Assembly (NCBI GenBank): GCA_937907435.1
Contig: CALCIA010000190.1
Location: forward strand, 1-64,000
DNA: 64,000 nt
Origin: an uncultured Actinomycetes bacterium
GTDB lineage: Bacteria; Actinomycetota; Thermoleophilia; Solirubrobacterales; 70-9
Direction: 5' to 3'
The translations under genes were made by a program, and so were the position numbers. The notes under the pieces were generated by a model. The model did no database searches. It was not told the origin of the DNA and saw nothing but the letters and a program-made list of their open reading frames with translations. Shown one piece after another: positions 7,831 through 16,765 of the stretch. Numbering within the stretch: the first letter of the stretch is position 1; every line of letters starts with the position of its first letter.

Positions 7831-8503
7831 TAAGATGGACATTTGTGATTGGCTGGCCGGAAAGGCTGACCCAGAGGTGGTGAGCGCCATCGAAGCCGAC
7901 TTGCGCGATCGGGATAGCAGTGTGACTTTGGCCTGGCTTGCCCGCCTCGCTGACGCGTCCCGAAAATACGACCAGGCCGTCGAATCCGGGAGGCTGGAAC
8001 GCTGGCTCGATGAGGATGACGACCCCCTTCCCGAGTCCGGAGAAGCCCCGGAGGAAGGCTACGTCTTCCGGGACGAGCCATTGAGGGTGCTGACCGGCAC
8101 GCGAGGCGCTTCGCCTTGGGCCGTAACAGGCGGGACCGCCCGCTGGCCTTTGTCCATCCCTGACGATGGGACGGGCCGAGCCCTTGCCCGCGCGATTGGC
8201 GAGCGTTGCTATGGGAACCCCGATCAGGTCGTGACCCTCACGCTGCACGTGACGCAGGCGGAGGACGGGGGCGAGAAGGTGCTGGCCGAATTGGAAGCGT
8301 CGCCCCCACCCAGCCGGGAGCCGTTGCTCATCACCGTCGAATTCAGCACGGCCGACCGGCGGACCTTCACGGCAGCCGTCCCGGTGTCGCCCCGGCCGAG
8401 CACGCGCTCAGGCCCGTGCGAGCCGCTCCCCGCAGAAGCTGCACGGGCCCGGGGTGGCGTGTGGATCGACGGGAGCTGGCCGCCCGTCTTCAAGCTATCA
8501 TGA
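7820..8503 (+). CDS. Unknown protein with ESGRLERW motif, 227 aa
   Basis: The N-terminal part (MDICDWLAGKADPEVVSAIE, then a helical stretch) resembles the short helical N-termini of anti-sigma-like regulators, but I cannot assign it. It is followed by YDQAVESGRLERWLDEDDD near residues 50-68, clearly related to the block in the 6689 gene. The C-terminal half is predicted beta-rich (VVTLTLHVTQAED, PLLITVEFSTADRRTF) and could be an immunoglobulin-like or binding domain. It ends 25 nt before the 3' end of the convergent CHAT gene. Function unknown. Confidence 0.55.
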   Translation: MNIDKMDICDWLAGKADPEVVSAIEADLRDRDSSVTLAWLARLADASRKYDQAVESGRLERWLDEDDDPLPESGEAPEEGYVFRDEPLRVLTGTRGASPWAVTGGTARWPLSIPDDGTGRALARAIGERCYGNPDQVVTLTLHVTQAEDGGEKVLAELEASPPPSREPLLITVEFSTADRRTFTAAVPVSPRPSTRSGPCEPLPAEAARARGGVWIDGSWPPVFKLS

Positions 8504-8528
8504 GCGGGCGAGGGGAGGGGTCACCGGC

Positions 8529-11500
8529 TCAAGTGACGCGGCCGATGAGCTGGAACGCCGACCAGTAGATCGGATGATTGTAATCATCTTCTCGGGGACG
8601 ACCCCGCGACGGGCCCGTTGCCAATCGCAGGATGGCCTCGGCCGCGTCGGGATCGCCCGCGAACCGCAAGGCTTCGGCCGCCTGGCGCCCGTGTTCGGCG
8701 GCCTCGTGATGCCGGCCGGAGCTTAAACACCTCATCGCCGCCCGCCGATGGATCGAGGCCGCCTCGTGGGGATACTCCTCGCGGGGGAAGGATGCGAGGA
8801 GCTGCCTCTCCCGGAGGGTGAGATCCTCCGGCCGCAATCCGCGCACCCGGGCCTGCGCCCGACGGAGCGCCAGCGGGGGGGAGGCTTGATTGCGGAGCAA
8901 CTCGTCGAGGAAGCAGGCGACCATCTCGGCCGCGCAGTGATCGTCGACGGACCACATCGTGGAGAGCACCAGGCCCGCGCCCCGTAGCAGGAACGTCGTC
9001 ATCATGCCCATCGCGTCGTCGAGCGAGCGGAAGTCGCTCCGGCCCGTCTCGCACCCGTTGAGGATGACGAGAGAGCCTTCGGCCAGCGGGGGGCGACGAT
9101 GGAGGACGTCGTGGGCCAGGAGCACGTCGTCGGCGAGGAAAAGCCGGGAAATCGCCGCCTGATCCTCGTCTCCCATGCCGTGGCAACTGAAATGGAGGAT
9201 GGACGCCGAATCCCATTCCCGCGTCCGCTCGACGGAGGCATCGGCCCCGATGTAGTACCGTCCCGGCCGGTCGGGGAAGGAGCGGCGGATCGTCTTGGCC
9301 TCCCAATCGGAGAAGGGCAGGGTCTGCGGCGAGCCGAGGTCGGGATTGGCGAGGCTGAGAATCCCCCCGGTCGTATCCAGCGGCGGTAAGCTGGGGAGTA
9401 GGCGGGCGGAGGGGAGGTAGGCGATCTCATATTCGTCGCCCAGGTACACGCATCGCCCGCCCTCGTACCTGCGGCACGCGTGCAAGGGCACGATGTGCAG
9501 CTTCCCCTGGGGCACGAGGTACAGGCCGCGGAGGCCGGCGATGAGCGGCTGCAACGGGGCGAACAGGTAATGGTAGAGGTCGTCGAGCGCCTCGTCGGAG
9601 CCGACCGGCGAGCCGGCGTCGATGCATCGCCCCAGGGTGACCAGGCGGGACCGGAACGGCTCCTCTTCGAAAGGGACGTGCAACGATCGAAGCTGGAAAT
9701 CCGAGCGGGTCAGCACGAAGACCCTGACCGTCTGGCGGTCCGTCCGCCAGAAATCGAGGAGGCCCCAATCCGGCGGCAACGCCGCCTGGATCTCGTCTAA
9801 CCCGACGGCGGTGCCCGGGTCATCCCTCGACGGGGGCCTGGCCGGACTGGCCGCGCGGAAGGCTTCGAGATAGGACCTGACCCTCGCCTCGGTCTCGGGC
9901 CGGATCAATTCGGGGTCCACCGGCGACCGCGCATCGAGCATGAGCCAGTCGGCGAGGTCTTTCCGACGCTCGACGAGCGGGGCTGATCCCGAAGGCGGCA
10001 CCGAGCTGCGACGGTCCCGGATGTCGCCGAAGACGCTCGCCTTGCCGTTCAGGACCGCGTCATAAGCCTCCCGCACCTGCCCGGCCTCGATCGCCAGCCG
10101 GACGGCCTTCTCGATGGATGCTTTGCGGCGCCCGACGTAATCCAGCGACGTCTCGTCGATGCCCGCGGCATGCCGCGCCCGCCTGGTGAGACGATGGGAA
10201 TGGGCGAATTCCTCCAGGCCCCGCGCCTGCTCTCCGGCGGCGTAATAGGCTTCGGCGAGTTGTTCGTGGTAATTCGCCAGCGACTCATCGCCCAGCTCGC
10301 TCCGGTCGATCTCCCGATACAAGGCGATGGCCTCGGCGTGACGGCCGAGGTCGAGGACCGCCTTGGCCCGTTGCATCTTGAAAACCGCCGCCCCGTGGGC
10401 GTGGCCCTGGGCGGCCATGACGGTCTCGGCATCGGCCAGGGCCGCTTGTCCCTCCGCAAGCCGCCCTACCTTCAGGAGCCCGATCGCGCGGTTGCCGCGG
10501 CACATGGCCGCGTCCTCCGGCATGTCCAGGCCGCTGTAGGCGTGTTCGGCCCTCGTGAGGACTTCGAACGCTTCCTCGTACCGTGGGATCAAAAGCAAGA
10601 CGCCGCCTCGATCCCGCCAACACGCCGCGAGCTTGTCGGGCAGATCTAGGCTCTTCAGGAGGCGTTCCGCCTGCTCCAGGGTGGCGACCGATTCGGGATA
10701 CTGGCCCAGGTCGCGCAGCATCGCCGCCTTGATCCTGAGATACTCGGCGTAATCCTCCTCGGCGCCTTCCCCGGACAACGCCGACTCCGCCCGCTCGCTC
10801 CAGATGAGCGCATCCGTGTACCGGCCGAGTTTCCAAAGCGCTTTCGACCATTCCAGACGCATCATCCCCGACAACTCAATCCCGGCGTGACGCGCGTAAG
10901 CGTCATCGCAGGCCCCGACCAGCGACGCGGACGCATCCTCCTCGATCTTCCCGAGGACCGCCCTCGCCAGTTGGAAACCGAGACTCGCGAGGATGATCAC
11001 GGGGCCGTCGCCGGACGTTCGGGCCGCACTTATTTCGCGAACGGACGTCGCCAGGTCCGAGAAAGCCCGCGCCGGGGCGAGCCGATCGAGCCGGATGCCC
11101 TGCACCAACTCCTGGGCGTCGCCCCGGGAGATGCGTTTCTCCGAGACCCCGTCCGTCAGGATGCGGACGCCGAGATCGAGGTCGCCCGCGTCTTCCGACG
11201 CCGCCCAAGCCTCTGCATATCGCCCGAGTTCTCCGAGGATCGTCGCCCTACCCCGGCGGCATTTTGCGATCCCCTCGTGGTCGCCGCCCCGGGCGAGGAT
11301 CGCCTCGGCCTGCTCTTGTCGGCCGAGTGCCTGATCGAGGCGGCCCGCCCCGGCCAGGGCCTCGGCATGGTCGATCATGACCTCTGCCAGAGAGTCCGGG
11401 ATGTGCCTGGCGAAGCCATCCGCCATCCCCGCGAACAATCGCGAAGCCTCGTCCCATAACCTACGCGCGGATAAGGCCGAGGCCAGGTCGCCGACCAGGG

Positions 11501-11714
11501 AGAGAAAAATCACCGCCGGATAGTCGCCATCGGGGGCCGCATCCGCGAATTTCCAGATCGTGGATGCGAGTCGCCCGCATGCTTCCGGTGTCGCGAGCCG
11601 GATGAGATCGTCGGCGGTGGAGTATTTTCCCACCTCGCCCAGCGAAATCCTGTCTTCAAGGACATCGGCCTTGAGCCCGAGCACGGCCTCGACCAGATCG
11701 CTATGAGTCGCCAT
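8529..11714 (-). CDS. TPR-CHAT caspase-like protease, 1061 aa
   Basis: A long N-terminal array of tetratricopeptide-like helical repeats (for example YTDALIWSERAESALSGEG and YPESVATLEQAERLLKSL) covers roughly the first 550 residues. The C-terminal CHAT domain contains the catalytic His in LHFSCHGMG (near residue 843) and the catalytic Cys in LNGCETG (near 888), plus the typical MTTFLLRGAGLVLSTMWSV strand. CHAT proteases belong to the caspase clan; known relatives activate gasdermins or act in type III-E CRISPR immunity. I chose the ATG at 11714 (MATHSDLVEAV). It is convergent with three unknown genes at 6689-8503, which could encode its partners or substrates. That relation is inference. Confidence 0.85.
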   Translation of the reverse strand: MATHSDLVEAVLGLKADVLEDRISLGEVGKYSTADDLIRLATPEACGRLASTIWKFADAAPDGDYPAVIFLSLVGDLASALSARRLWDEASRLFAGMADGFARHIPDSLAEVMIDHAEALAGAGRLDQALGRQEQAEAILARGGDHEGIAKCRRGRATILGELGRYAEAWAASEDAGDLDLGVRILTDGVSEKRISRGDAQELVQGIRLDRLAPARAFSDLATSVREISAARTSGDGPVIILASLGFQLARAVLGKIEEDASASLVGACDDAYARHAGIELSGMMRLEWSKALWKLGRYTDALIWSERAESALSGEGAEEDYAEYLRIKAAMLRDLGQYPESVATLEQAERLLKSLDLPDKLAACWRDRGGVLLLIPRYEEAFEVLTRAEHAYSGLDMPEDAAMCRGNRAIGLLKVGRLAEGQAALADAETVMAAQGHAHGAAVFKMQRAKAVLDLGRHAEAIALYREIDRSELGDESLANYHEQLAEAYYAAGEQARGLEEFAHSHRLTRRARHAAGIDETSLDYVGRRKASIEKAVRLAIEAGQVREAYDAVLNGKASVFGDIRDRRSSVPPSGSAPLVERRKDLADWLMLDARSPVDPELIRPETEARVRSYLEAFRAASPARPPSRDDPGTAVGLDEIQAALPPDWGLLDFWRTDRQTVRVFVLTRSDFQLRSLHVPFEEEPFRSRLVTLGRCIDAGSPVGSDEALDDLYHYLFAPLQPLIAGLRGLYLVPQGKLHIVPLHACRRYEGGRCVYLGDEYEIAYLPSARLLPSLPPLDTTGGILSLANPDLGSPQTLPFSDWEAKTIRRSFPDRPGRYYIGADASVERTREWDSASILHFSCHGMGDEDQAAISRLFLADDVLLAHDVLHRRPPLAEGSLVILNGCETGRSDFRSLDDAMGMMTTFLLRGAGLVLSTMWSVDDHCAAEMVACFLDELLRNQASPPLALRRAQARVRGLRPEDLTLRERQLLASFPREEYPHEAASIHRRAAMRCLSSGRHHEAAEHGRQAAEALRFAGDPDAAEAILRLATGPSRGRPREDDYNHPIYWSAFQLIGRVT

Positions 11715-12136
11715 CGACCGGTGATTCCTCGATCCGCTCGCCTTTCTCCCCAACCCACGGCCTAATGGATCGGCAAGAGGAGAGCGTTGCCCTGGAGCCT
11801 GCCCAAAGACCAGCCCATGTTGAAGATACCCGTCCGGCCTCGGGTCCTCAATGCTGCCGGCCTCCGATGTCGGTAAACACTTTCTCCATCACGCCTCCCC
11901 GTCTCCGCCGGCCGCGCGCTCCCGGGGTCCGCTTCCGCTCCCGTCGCCTGCGCGACAGGCTTCGCCGCCCTCCCGCCCGCTGGCGGAAGAGAAGAGGGGG
12001 TGATCCCCCGCGGCGTCAAGGATTCCCTCCGGCGTCCGGCGCGGTGCCCCCCTAGCTTCCGCGCTTTGCTTGTGCAGCCAGGGATACCCCCCGCACCGGC
12101 CGTCCCTGACCCCACTCCCCCCTGATCAGGTTTTCC
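11715..12136. other. Intergenic region between the CHAT gene and ardC
   Basis: Very GC-rich stretch between divergent genes. I see no convincing gene; the reading frames here have no recognisable content. The only clear structure is the nested palindrome at 12137-12184 directly upstream of ardC. Confidence 0.5.
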
Positions 12137-12184
12137 CTTCGTTCCGGTTGAATGCGCGCATTCAACCAGACATTTCAAACGAAG
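12137..12184 (+). promoter_or_regulatory. Nested palindrome upstream of ardC
   Basis: A perfect 22-bp palindrome occupies 12146-12167 (half-site GGTTGAATGCG). Outside it, CTTCGTT at 12137-12143 pairs with AACGAAG at 12178-12184. The right outer arm runs into the GAAGGAG ribosome-binding site of ardC, so folding would hide part of that site in RNA. In double-stranded DNA it could be an operator; in transferred single-stranded DNA it could fold into a hairpin promoter like those used by leading-region genes of conjugative plasmids. Both roles are inferred. Confidence 0.65.
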
Positions 12185-12193
12185 GAGAAGACC

Positions 12194-13087
12194 ATGAAGA
12201 CCGACCGCATCGACGTTTACACCCGCGTCACCGACCAGATCATCGCCGATCTGGAAAAGGGCGTCCGCCCGTGGCTCAAGCCGTGGAACGCCGAGCACGC
12301 GGCGGGCCGCATCACCCGCCCGCTCAGGGTCGGGGGGGAACCCTACAAGGGCATCAACGTCCTGATGCTTTGGATGTCCGCCCAGGCGCAGGGATTCGCC
12401 GCCCCCATCTGGATGACCTTCAACCAGGCCAAGGGACTCGGGGCCTGCGTCAGGAAAGGGGCCAAGGGCTCGCTGGTCGTCTACGCCAACCACGTCACCA
12501 AGACCGAGACCGGCGACGACGGCGAGGAGGCCGAGCGCGACATCTACTTCATGAAGGGCTATACCGTCTTCAACGTCGAGCAGGTCGAAGGGCTCCCGGC
12601 CCATTTCTACGCGACCGCCGCCCCGCAGCTCGACCCCGTGCAGCGCATCGAAGCGGCCGACCTGTTCTTCGCCAATACCGGCGCCGACATCCGCCACGGC
12701 GGGAACCGGGCCTACTATGCCGGCGAGCCCGATTACGTCCAGATGCCCCTGTTTGAGGCGTTCCAAGACGCCGAGAGCTATTGCGCCACGCTCGCCCACG
12801 AGCTGACCCACTGGACTAAGCACGCCGGCCGGCTGGATCGCGACTTCGGCCGCAAGGCGTTCGGCGACGAGGGCTACGCAAGGGAAGAGCTGGTCGCCGA
12901 GATCGGCTCCGCTTTCCTGGCCTGCGACCTGGGCATCACGCCGGAACCCCGCGAAGACCACGCCAGCTATCTCGACCACTGGCTGAAGGTGCTGAAGGAA
13001 GACAAGCGGGCCATCTTCCAGGCCGCCGCCTACGCCCAGAAAGCCGTGGACTATTTGCACGGGCTCCAGCCGAAGTTAGAAAGCTGA
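12194..13087 (+). CDS. ardC: ArdC-family antirestriction protein, 297 aa
   Basis: Single-stranded-DNA-binding antirestriction protein with a zincin-like C-terminal domain. The N-terminal ArdC domain begins VYTRVTDQIIADLEKGVRPW, matching the family. The zinc-protease-like signature HELTHW lies near residue 202, with the downstream acidic helix EELVAEIGSAFL near 236. AAGGAGA precedes the ATG at 12194. Such proteins protect incoming plasmid DNA from host restriction right after transfer, and they are typically encoded in the leading region near oriT. A palindrome sits immediately upstream. Confidence 0.92.
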   Translation: MKTDRIDVYTRVTDQIIADLEKGVRPWLKPWNAEHAAGRITRPLRVGGEPYKGINVLMLWMSAQAQGFAAPIWMTFNQAKGLGACVRKGAKGSLVVYANHVTKTETGDDGEEAERDIYFMKGYTVFNVEQVEGLPAHFYATAAPQLDPVQRIEAADLFFANTGADIRHGGNRAYYAGEPDYVQMPLFEAFQDAESYCATLAHELTHWTKHAGRLDRDFGRKAFGDEGYAREELVAEIGSAFLACDLGITPEPREDHASYLDHWLKVLKEDKRAIFQAAAYAQKAVDYLHGLQPKLES

Positions 13088-13103
13088 CCGAACGTCCGGG
13101 GGA

Positions 13104-13128
13104 GGGGAGGGGCCGCGGGGCCCTCCCC
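13104..13128. terminator. GC-rich hairpin between convergent genes
   Basis: An 8-bp GC stem (GGGGAGGG pairing with CCCTCCCC) with a GC-rich loop lies just after ardC and before the end of the convergent 162-aa gene. No T-run follows, so factor-independent termination is uncertain. Confidence 0.35.
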
Positions 13129-13230
13129 AGACCCCCTCCGATGCGGAACTGGCCGGGATTGTGGAGCAGCGGAGGGGGTGCTTTTCTTGCAGCGGCGCTC
13201 GCACGCCGTGCTCGCGGACTTTTTGAATCG

Positions 13231-13719
13231 TCAGATCCCGGACCCGTCGGCCTCGAACGCGATCGAGTGAACCACCGGCGCTTCGTCTCCCTCGAAATCC
13301 TTCTCCGCGGGCAGCTCATGCACCCAGGCCATGCGGTGCTGGGACAGGTAGTCGTAGAGCTTCCAGAGGTTGCGGCCCTCGATCACGACCTGGACGGCCA
13401 CCGAGCCCGCGAAGCGGAACACCAGGCGGTTGCCCTTGCCTTCCGGCAGGGTCGAGAAGCGGCTGTCGCTTTCGAGCTGGGTGTATTGGCAGGTGCGGAT
13501 CGTCCGGTCCTTGAAGATGAAATGGACCGACGGCAACATCTTGGTCACCGGCCGGGCATGGACCTGGTAGGTCGATGCGTCGGCCGAGAATGAGGCGAGG
13601 CCGTCCGCTTCGTCCGGCTCGTCCCACGATTCCCGGCCCGACTTGCCGGGCGGGTTGTCGATCAACGCGCGGATGCTCGACTGGGGCGTGACCCGCTCGC
13701 TCAAAAGCCGTTCGTTCAT
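13231..13719 (-). CDS. Hypothetical protein co-translated with the relaxase, 162 aa
   Basis: Unknown protein whose ATG overlaps the relaxase stop codon by ATGA (13716-13719). It has no signal peptide or membrane segment. The segment from about 48 to 130 looks beta-rich and globular (SVHFIFKDRTIRTCQYTQLE, RLVFRFAGSVAVQVVIEGR). Tight coupling to the relaxase suggests a mobilisation or relaxosome accessory protein, but no domain is recognised. Confidence 0.65.
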   Translation of the reverse strand: MNERLLSERVTPQSSIRALIDNPPGKSGRESWDEPDEADGLASFSADASTYQVHARPVTKMLPSVHFIFKDRTIRTCQYTQLESDSRFSTLPEGKGNRLVFRFAGSVAVQVVIEGRNLWKLYDYLSQHRMAWVHELPAEKDFEGDEAPVVHSIAFEADGSGI

Positions 13720-16397
13720 CTGGTCGTCTGCCTTTCCGCGTCACGCCGATGTTTCGCATCGGTCGCGAAGCCTGCCCGCGTGCGCGAAAGAATAGCCATC
13801 TTTTGCACTTGCGCAACCCGAAGTTGTCGCCACGTACGACGACTCGCCTTGTTCAGCAGGTCGACCGCCGCCAGCTTGGCCGAGCTTTGCTTGATGGCCT
13901 TGCGAAGGGCCGCCTTGTCGTCGGTGTAGAGCGTAAGCTGCTCTTTGGCCCGGCTTGCGGAGACGTAGATCTGCTCCATGTTGGACGCGGGCAGCGACTC
14001 CGTCGCCTGGCCGATCAGGACCCGGCGGACCGTCTTGCCCTGGGCGCCGAACGACGTCTCCACGTAGCCGTGGCGGAAATGCCCGAAATCCTTCGCCACG
14101 GTCCAGCCGTTCTCCAGCCGGATGTCGCCCGAGGGGGCGAAGCCCGTGACCTTGTAGGCCGAGCCGTTGCGGATCTGATGCTTGCCGTCCGCCGTCTTGC
14201 CACCCGAGGTAAATCGGATCACGTCACCCTCGGCGAGCTTGAGCGCGGTCGTCCGGTAGGCTTGAAATTTCGCGGCCTGATCGACCGGCAGGGCCGATGG
14301 GTTTGCCTCGGCGACGACGACCCGTTGCCCCGTCTTGAACCCCTTGCCATTCTGGTGGAACTGGAGCACGTCCACCTGGCCGGGCCGATAGTTTCGCGCG
14401 TCGCCCCGCTGCGCCTCCGTCAGATTCGCGGGAACCAGCCGCGAGAATTCCCGCTCTTCCTGCCCGAGCCGCCCCTCCTGCCGGAGCGCCTGCCGGATGT
14501 GGTCGGTGATCCGTTCGCCCTCGGCGTGCGTCGGGCTCACCACGAGGACCTCGTCCCATTTTTTGCAGCCGTCGAGGGCTTGCAGATAGTCCGAGGCGAT
14601 GGCCTGATCGCGCTCCCCTTCGGGCATCTGCTTCACCCAGCCGATCGCGTCGAGCCGGTCGAAGCCTTCAAGGGTCTTGCCTTCCGAAAGGAGCTTGACG
14701 GCCGCCCGGTAGGGGCCGCTCTCCTGGCGCTTGATCTGGGCGAGGCGGAACGGCTCGATCCCGCCATGCTCGCGCAACACTCGCATCAAGGCCCCGCGCG
14801 CGACCGATCCGTGCTGGCCCGAATCCCCTAGCAGGTCGAGGCGGAGGTTGCACGCCTTGGCCGTCTGGAACAGCCGTAAGGCGTCGCTATGGCCCATCAT
14901 GCTGGCCTCATCAACGACGACGCGGCCCCCCCGGACCGCCTCCTGCATCTTATCGCTGACCAGGAACTTGGCGACGGTCTCCGCCTCGAACCCGTCGCGG
15001 CGGAGCACGTCCACGGCTTGCGTCGTGGTCGCCAGATACGTGACCTTGCCTCCGGCCCGCCGCATCCCGTCGTCATAGGCTTTGAGCATCGTGCTCTTGC
15101 CGGTGCCCGCCGCCGAGTCGACCAGGTTGACCCGGTCGTGCGACCCGAGCAGGCCGCGCACGGCTCGCCACTGATCGTCGTCGAGGACGCCGCGTGGCAG
15201 CCCCTCGGGCACGCCGGCCGCGCGCATCGTCGCGCGACCCGACAGGGCGAAGCCGGTGATGAAGCGTTCCTCCGCGAGGACGGCCTTCGTGGTCGCCATC
15301 ATGCGGCCCTCCTTCTCGCGGGCGATTACCCCCTGACGGGGCAGCTCGGCCGCGACCTGCTCCGGCGTGAGACTCCCAAGGCCGTGGAGGAGGGCGACGC
15401 GCTTCAGCTCGCGCTCCGGCACCACCGATTCCCGCTCGAAGCAATGCCGGATCGCATAGGCAACGGCGTCCGAAGCCGTCACGCGGGGCCCGCGAACGAT
15501 CTCGCGACGATGCACCGCCCCCAACGCCTGCCGCTCGGGATCGGTCAACTGACGGTCCCATTCCTGTCGAAGCTGCTGGGGCGTGAGCCCTTTTCCTTTA
15601 GCATGCCGCGTCCTGGCCCCCAACTCGCCCTTGCGGTCGGCATCGGTGATCCCCAGCCGCTCGGCCTCCGTCTCGATCTCATCAGTGCGCTTGCTGAACT
15701 TGTCGAGCACCGATTGCGGCACCCCGGCGATCTCCCACTCCTTGCCGCCCCGCCGGTCGATGGCGTAGCCCAGGCCCTCCAGCTTGTGCGCCAGCCGGGC
15801 CTCGAACGCCGCCTCCCAATAGGGCGCGTCACGCTTGAGGTCCCCGAACTGGGCGGCCTTGAGCCGTCGCTCGACCGGGTCGTAGGTCAGGTTCATGCAG
15901 ACGCTGTGGGTGTGACGGTGCATGTCGGGCACGTGGCCCTTGACCGCCCTGGCCGTGCCGTGCTCGTAATCGGCCCAGAGCATGTTGCCGGTCCGGCGGT
16001 CCTCGTCCGCCCCGCCCTTGCGCACGCGCGTGGCCACGTCCTCCTGCATCTCCTCCTGGGTCTCGCGCTTCGCCTCGCGGAAGACCCGCCGCAAATCTTC
16101 GTCGCCGGTCATCGCTTCGAGCACGCTATAGCTCTTCGGCCCCGACCAGACGCAATCGATGCCGACCCGCTGGTCGTCCTTCCGCCGGGGCTTGAGTTCC
16201 TTACCCGTCCGCGGGTGTAGGCCATCCACGAGCCGCTCGAAACTCTCGCGATCGACGGTGCCGGAGAGGCCCATCATCTGGGCGAGCTTGCCGCCCCACT
16301 GGCCGACCAGCTCGGAGCCTTCCGAGTAATAGTCGGACGCCTGGGTGTAGTAGGACTTGGCCGCCGCCGCCGAGATGATGGTATGAATGCGAAGCAT
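13716..16397 (-). CDS. MobF-family relaxase-helicase (TrwC/TraI type), 893 aa
   Basis: Nicks oriT, stays bound to the 5' end and unwinds the DNA for transfer. The N-terminal TrwC domain has the tyrosine pair SYYTQASDYY (residues 15-24) and the metal-binding histidines H146 and MHRHTH (H162, H164) at the spacing seen in TrwC. A RecD/TraI-like helicase follows, with Walker A SAAGTGKST near residue 430 and Walker B VVVDEASMMG near 500. The C-terminal helicase motif (VSASRAKEQLTLY) is near 825. At 893 aa it is closer to TrwC (966) than to F TraI. A perfect promoter lies only 5 nt upstream of the start codon, so the mRNA is probably leaderless. Confidence 0.93.
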   Translation of the reverse strand: MLRIHTIISAAAAKSYYTQASDYYSEGSELVGQWGGKLAQMMGLSGTVDRESFERLVDGLHPRTGKELKPRRKDDQRVGIDCVWSGPKSYSVLEAMTGDEDLRRVFREAKRETQEEMQEDVATRVRKGGADEDRRTGNMLWADYEHGTARAVKGHVPDMHRHTHSVCMNLTYDPVERRLKAAQFGDLKRDAPYWEAAFEARLAHKLEGLGYAIDRRGGKEWEIAGVPQSVLDKFSKRTDEIETEAERLGITDADRKGELGARTRHAKGKGLTPQQLRQEWDRQLTDPERQALGAVHRREIVRGPRVTASDAVAYAIRHCFERESVVPERELKRVALLHGLGSLTPEQVAAELPRQGVIAREKEGRMMATTKAVLAEERFITGFALSGRATMRAAGVPEGLPRGVLDDDQWRAVRGLLGSHDRVNLVDSAAGTGKSTMLKAYDDGMRRAGGKVTYLATTTQAVDVLRRDGFEAETVAKFLVSDKMQEAVRGGRVVVDEASMMGHSDALRLFQTAKACNLRLDLLGDSGQHGSVARGALMRVLREHGGIEPFRLAQIKRQESGPYRAAVKLLSEGKTLEGFDRLDAIGWVKQMPEGERDQAIASDYLQALDGCKKWDEVLVVSPTHAEGERITDHIRQALRQEGRLGQEEREFSRLVPANLTEAQRGDARNYRPGQVDVLQFHQNGKGFKTGQRVVVAEANPSALPVDQAAKFQAYRTTALKLAEGDVIRFTSGGKTADGKHQIRNGSAYKVTGFAPSGDIRLENGWTVAKDFGHFRHGYVETSFGAQGKTVRRVLIGQATESLPASNMEQIYVSASRAKEQLTLYTDDKAALRKAIKQSSAKLAAVDLLNKASRRTWRQLRVAQVQKMAILSRTRAGFATDAKHRRDAERQTTR

Positions 16398-16402
16398 GCG
16401 GG

Positions 16403-16430
16403 ATTATATGGAGGCCGTACCGCCGGTCAA
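16403..16430 (-). promoter_or_regulatory. Relaxase promoter predicting a leaderless mRNA
   Basis: Read on the minus strand, TTGACC (16430-16425), a 16-nt spacer and TATAAT (16408-16403) form a near-consensus promoter. Only five bases separate the TATAAT from the relaxase ATG at 16397, so transcription should begin at or next to the A of the start codon. Confidence 0.7.
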
Positions 16431-16690
16431 TTACCATATGTAGTCATTCTGTAGTTACACGGGATTTCACGCCCGGCACAGCCCCGCTTCCGGTGCTCCC
16501 CCGTCACCGTCACCTGCCCCATGCCGACCGGCCTTCGGCGCAATCCTCACCACGGCACCCGATCGCCGAACGATCGAGGCGGCCTCTCGATTCGGCAGAT
16601 TTGCGGAGGCCGGCCGAGATGGTCTTACCTGTCCTTGTGCCCGTCCCGACACACGGCCTTTGTCATGTCACGCGTAAACCCGCCGCCGGG

Positions 16691-16765
16691 CCGGGCAAGC
16701 GGAAAATCGGTTCCCCCTGGAGGTCGCCCCCAATTTTCCGCTTGCCCGGAAGCTTCGCGCGAAGC
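16691..16765. repeat. 17-bp inverted repeat and 14-bp palindrome (oriT candidate)
   Basis: The arms 16691-16707 and 16733-16749 are perfect reverse complements (left arm CCGGGCAAGCGGAAAAT), separated by 25 nt. Two bases further on, 16752-16765 is a perfect palindrome (GCTTCGCGCGAAGC). The pair lies in the roughly 450-nt non-coding region between the relaxase gene and a divergent operon, which is where MobF plasmids often keep oriT. An operator or attenuator role for the 16848 operon is the alternative. No known nic consensus is recognised. Confidence 0.5.

Noticed and set aside
11762..13060. 432-codon minus-strand frame opposite ardC
   Set aside because: The plus strand encodes a clear ArdC with HELTHW and a ribosome-binding site; the antisense frame has no family features.
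14889..16220. 443-codon plus-strand frame inside the relaxase
   Set aside because: Antisense shadow of the MobF gene.
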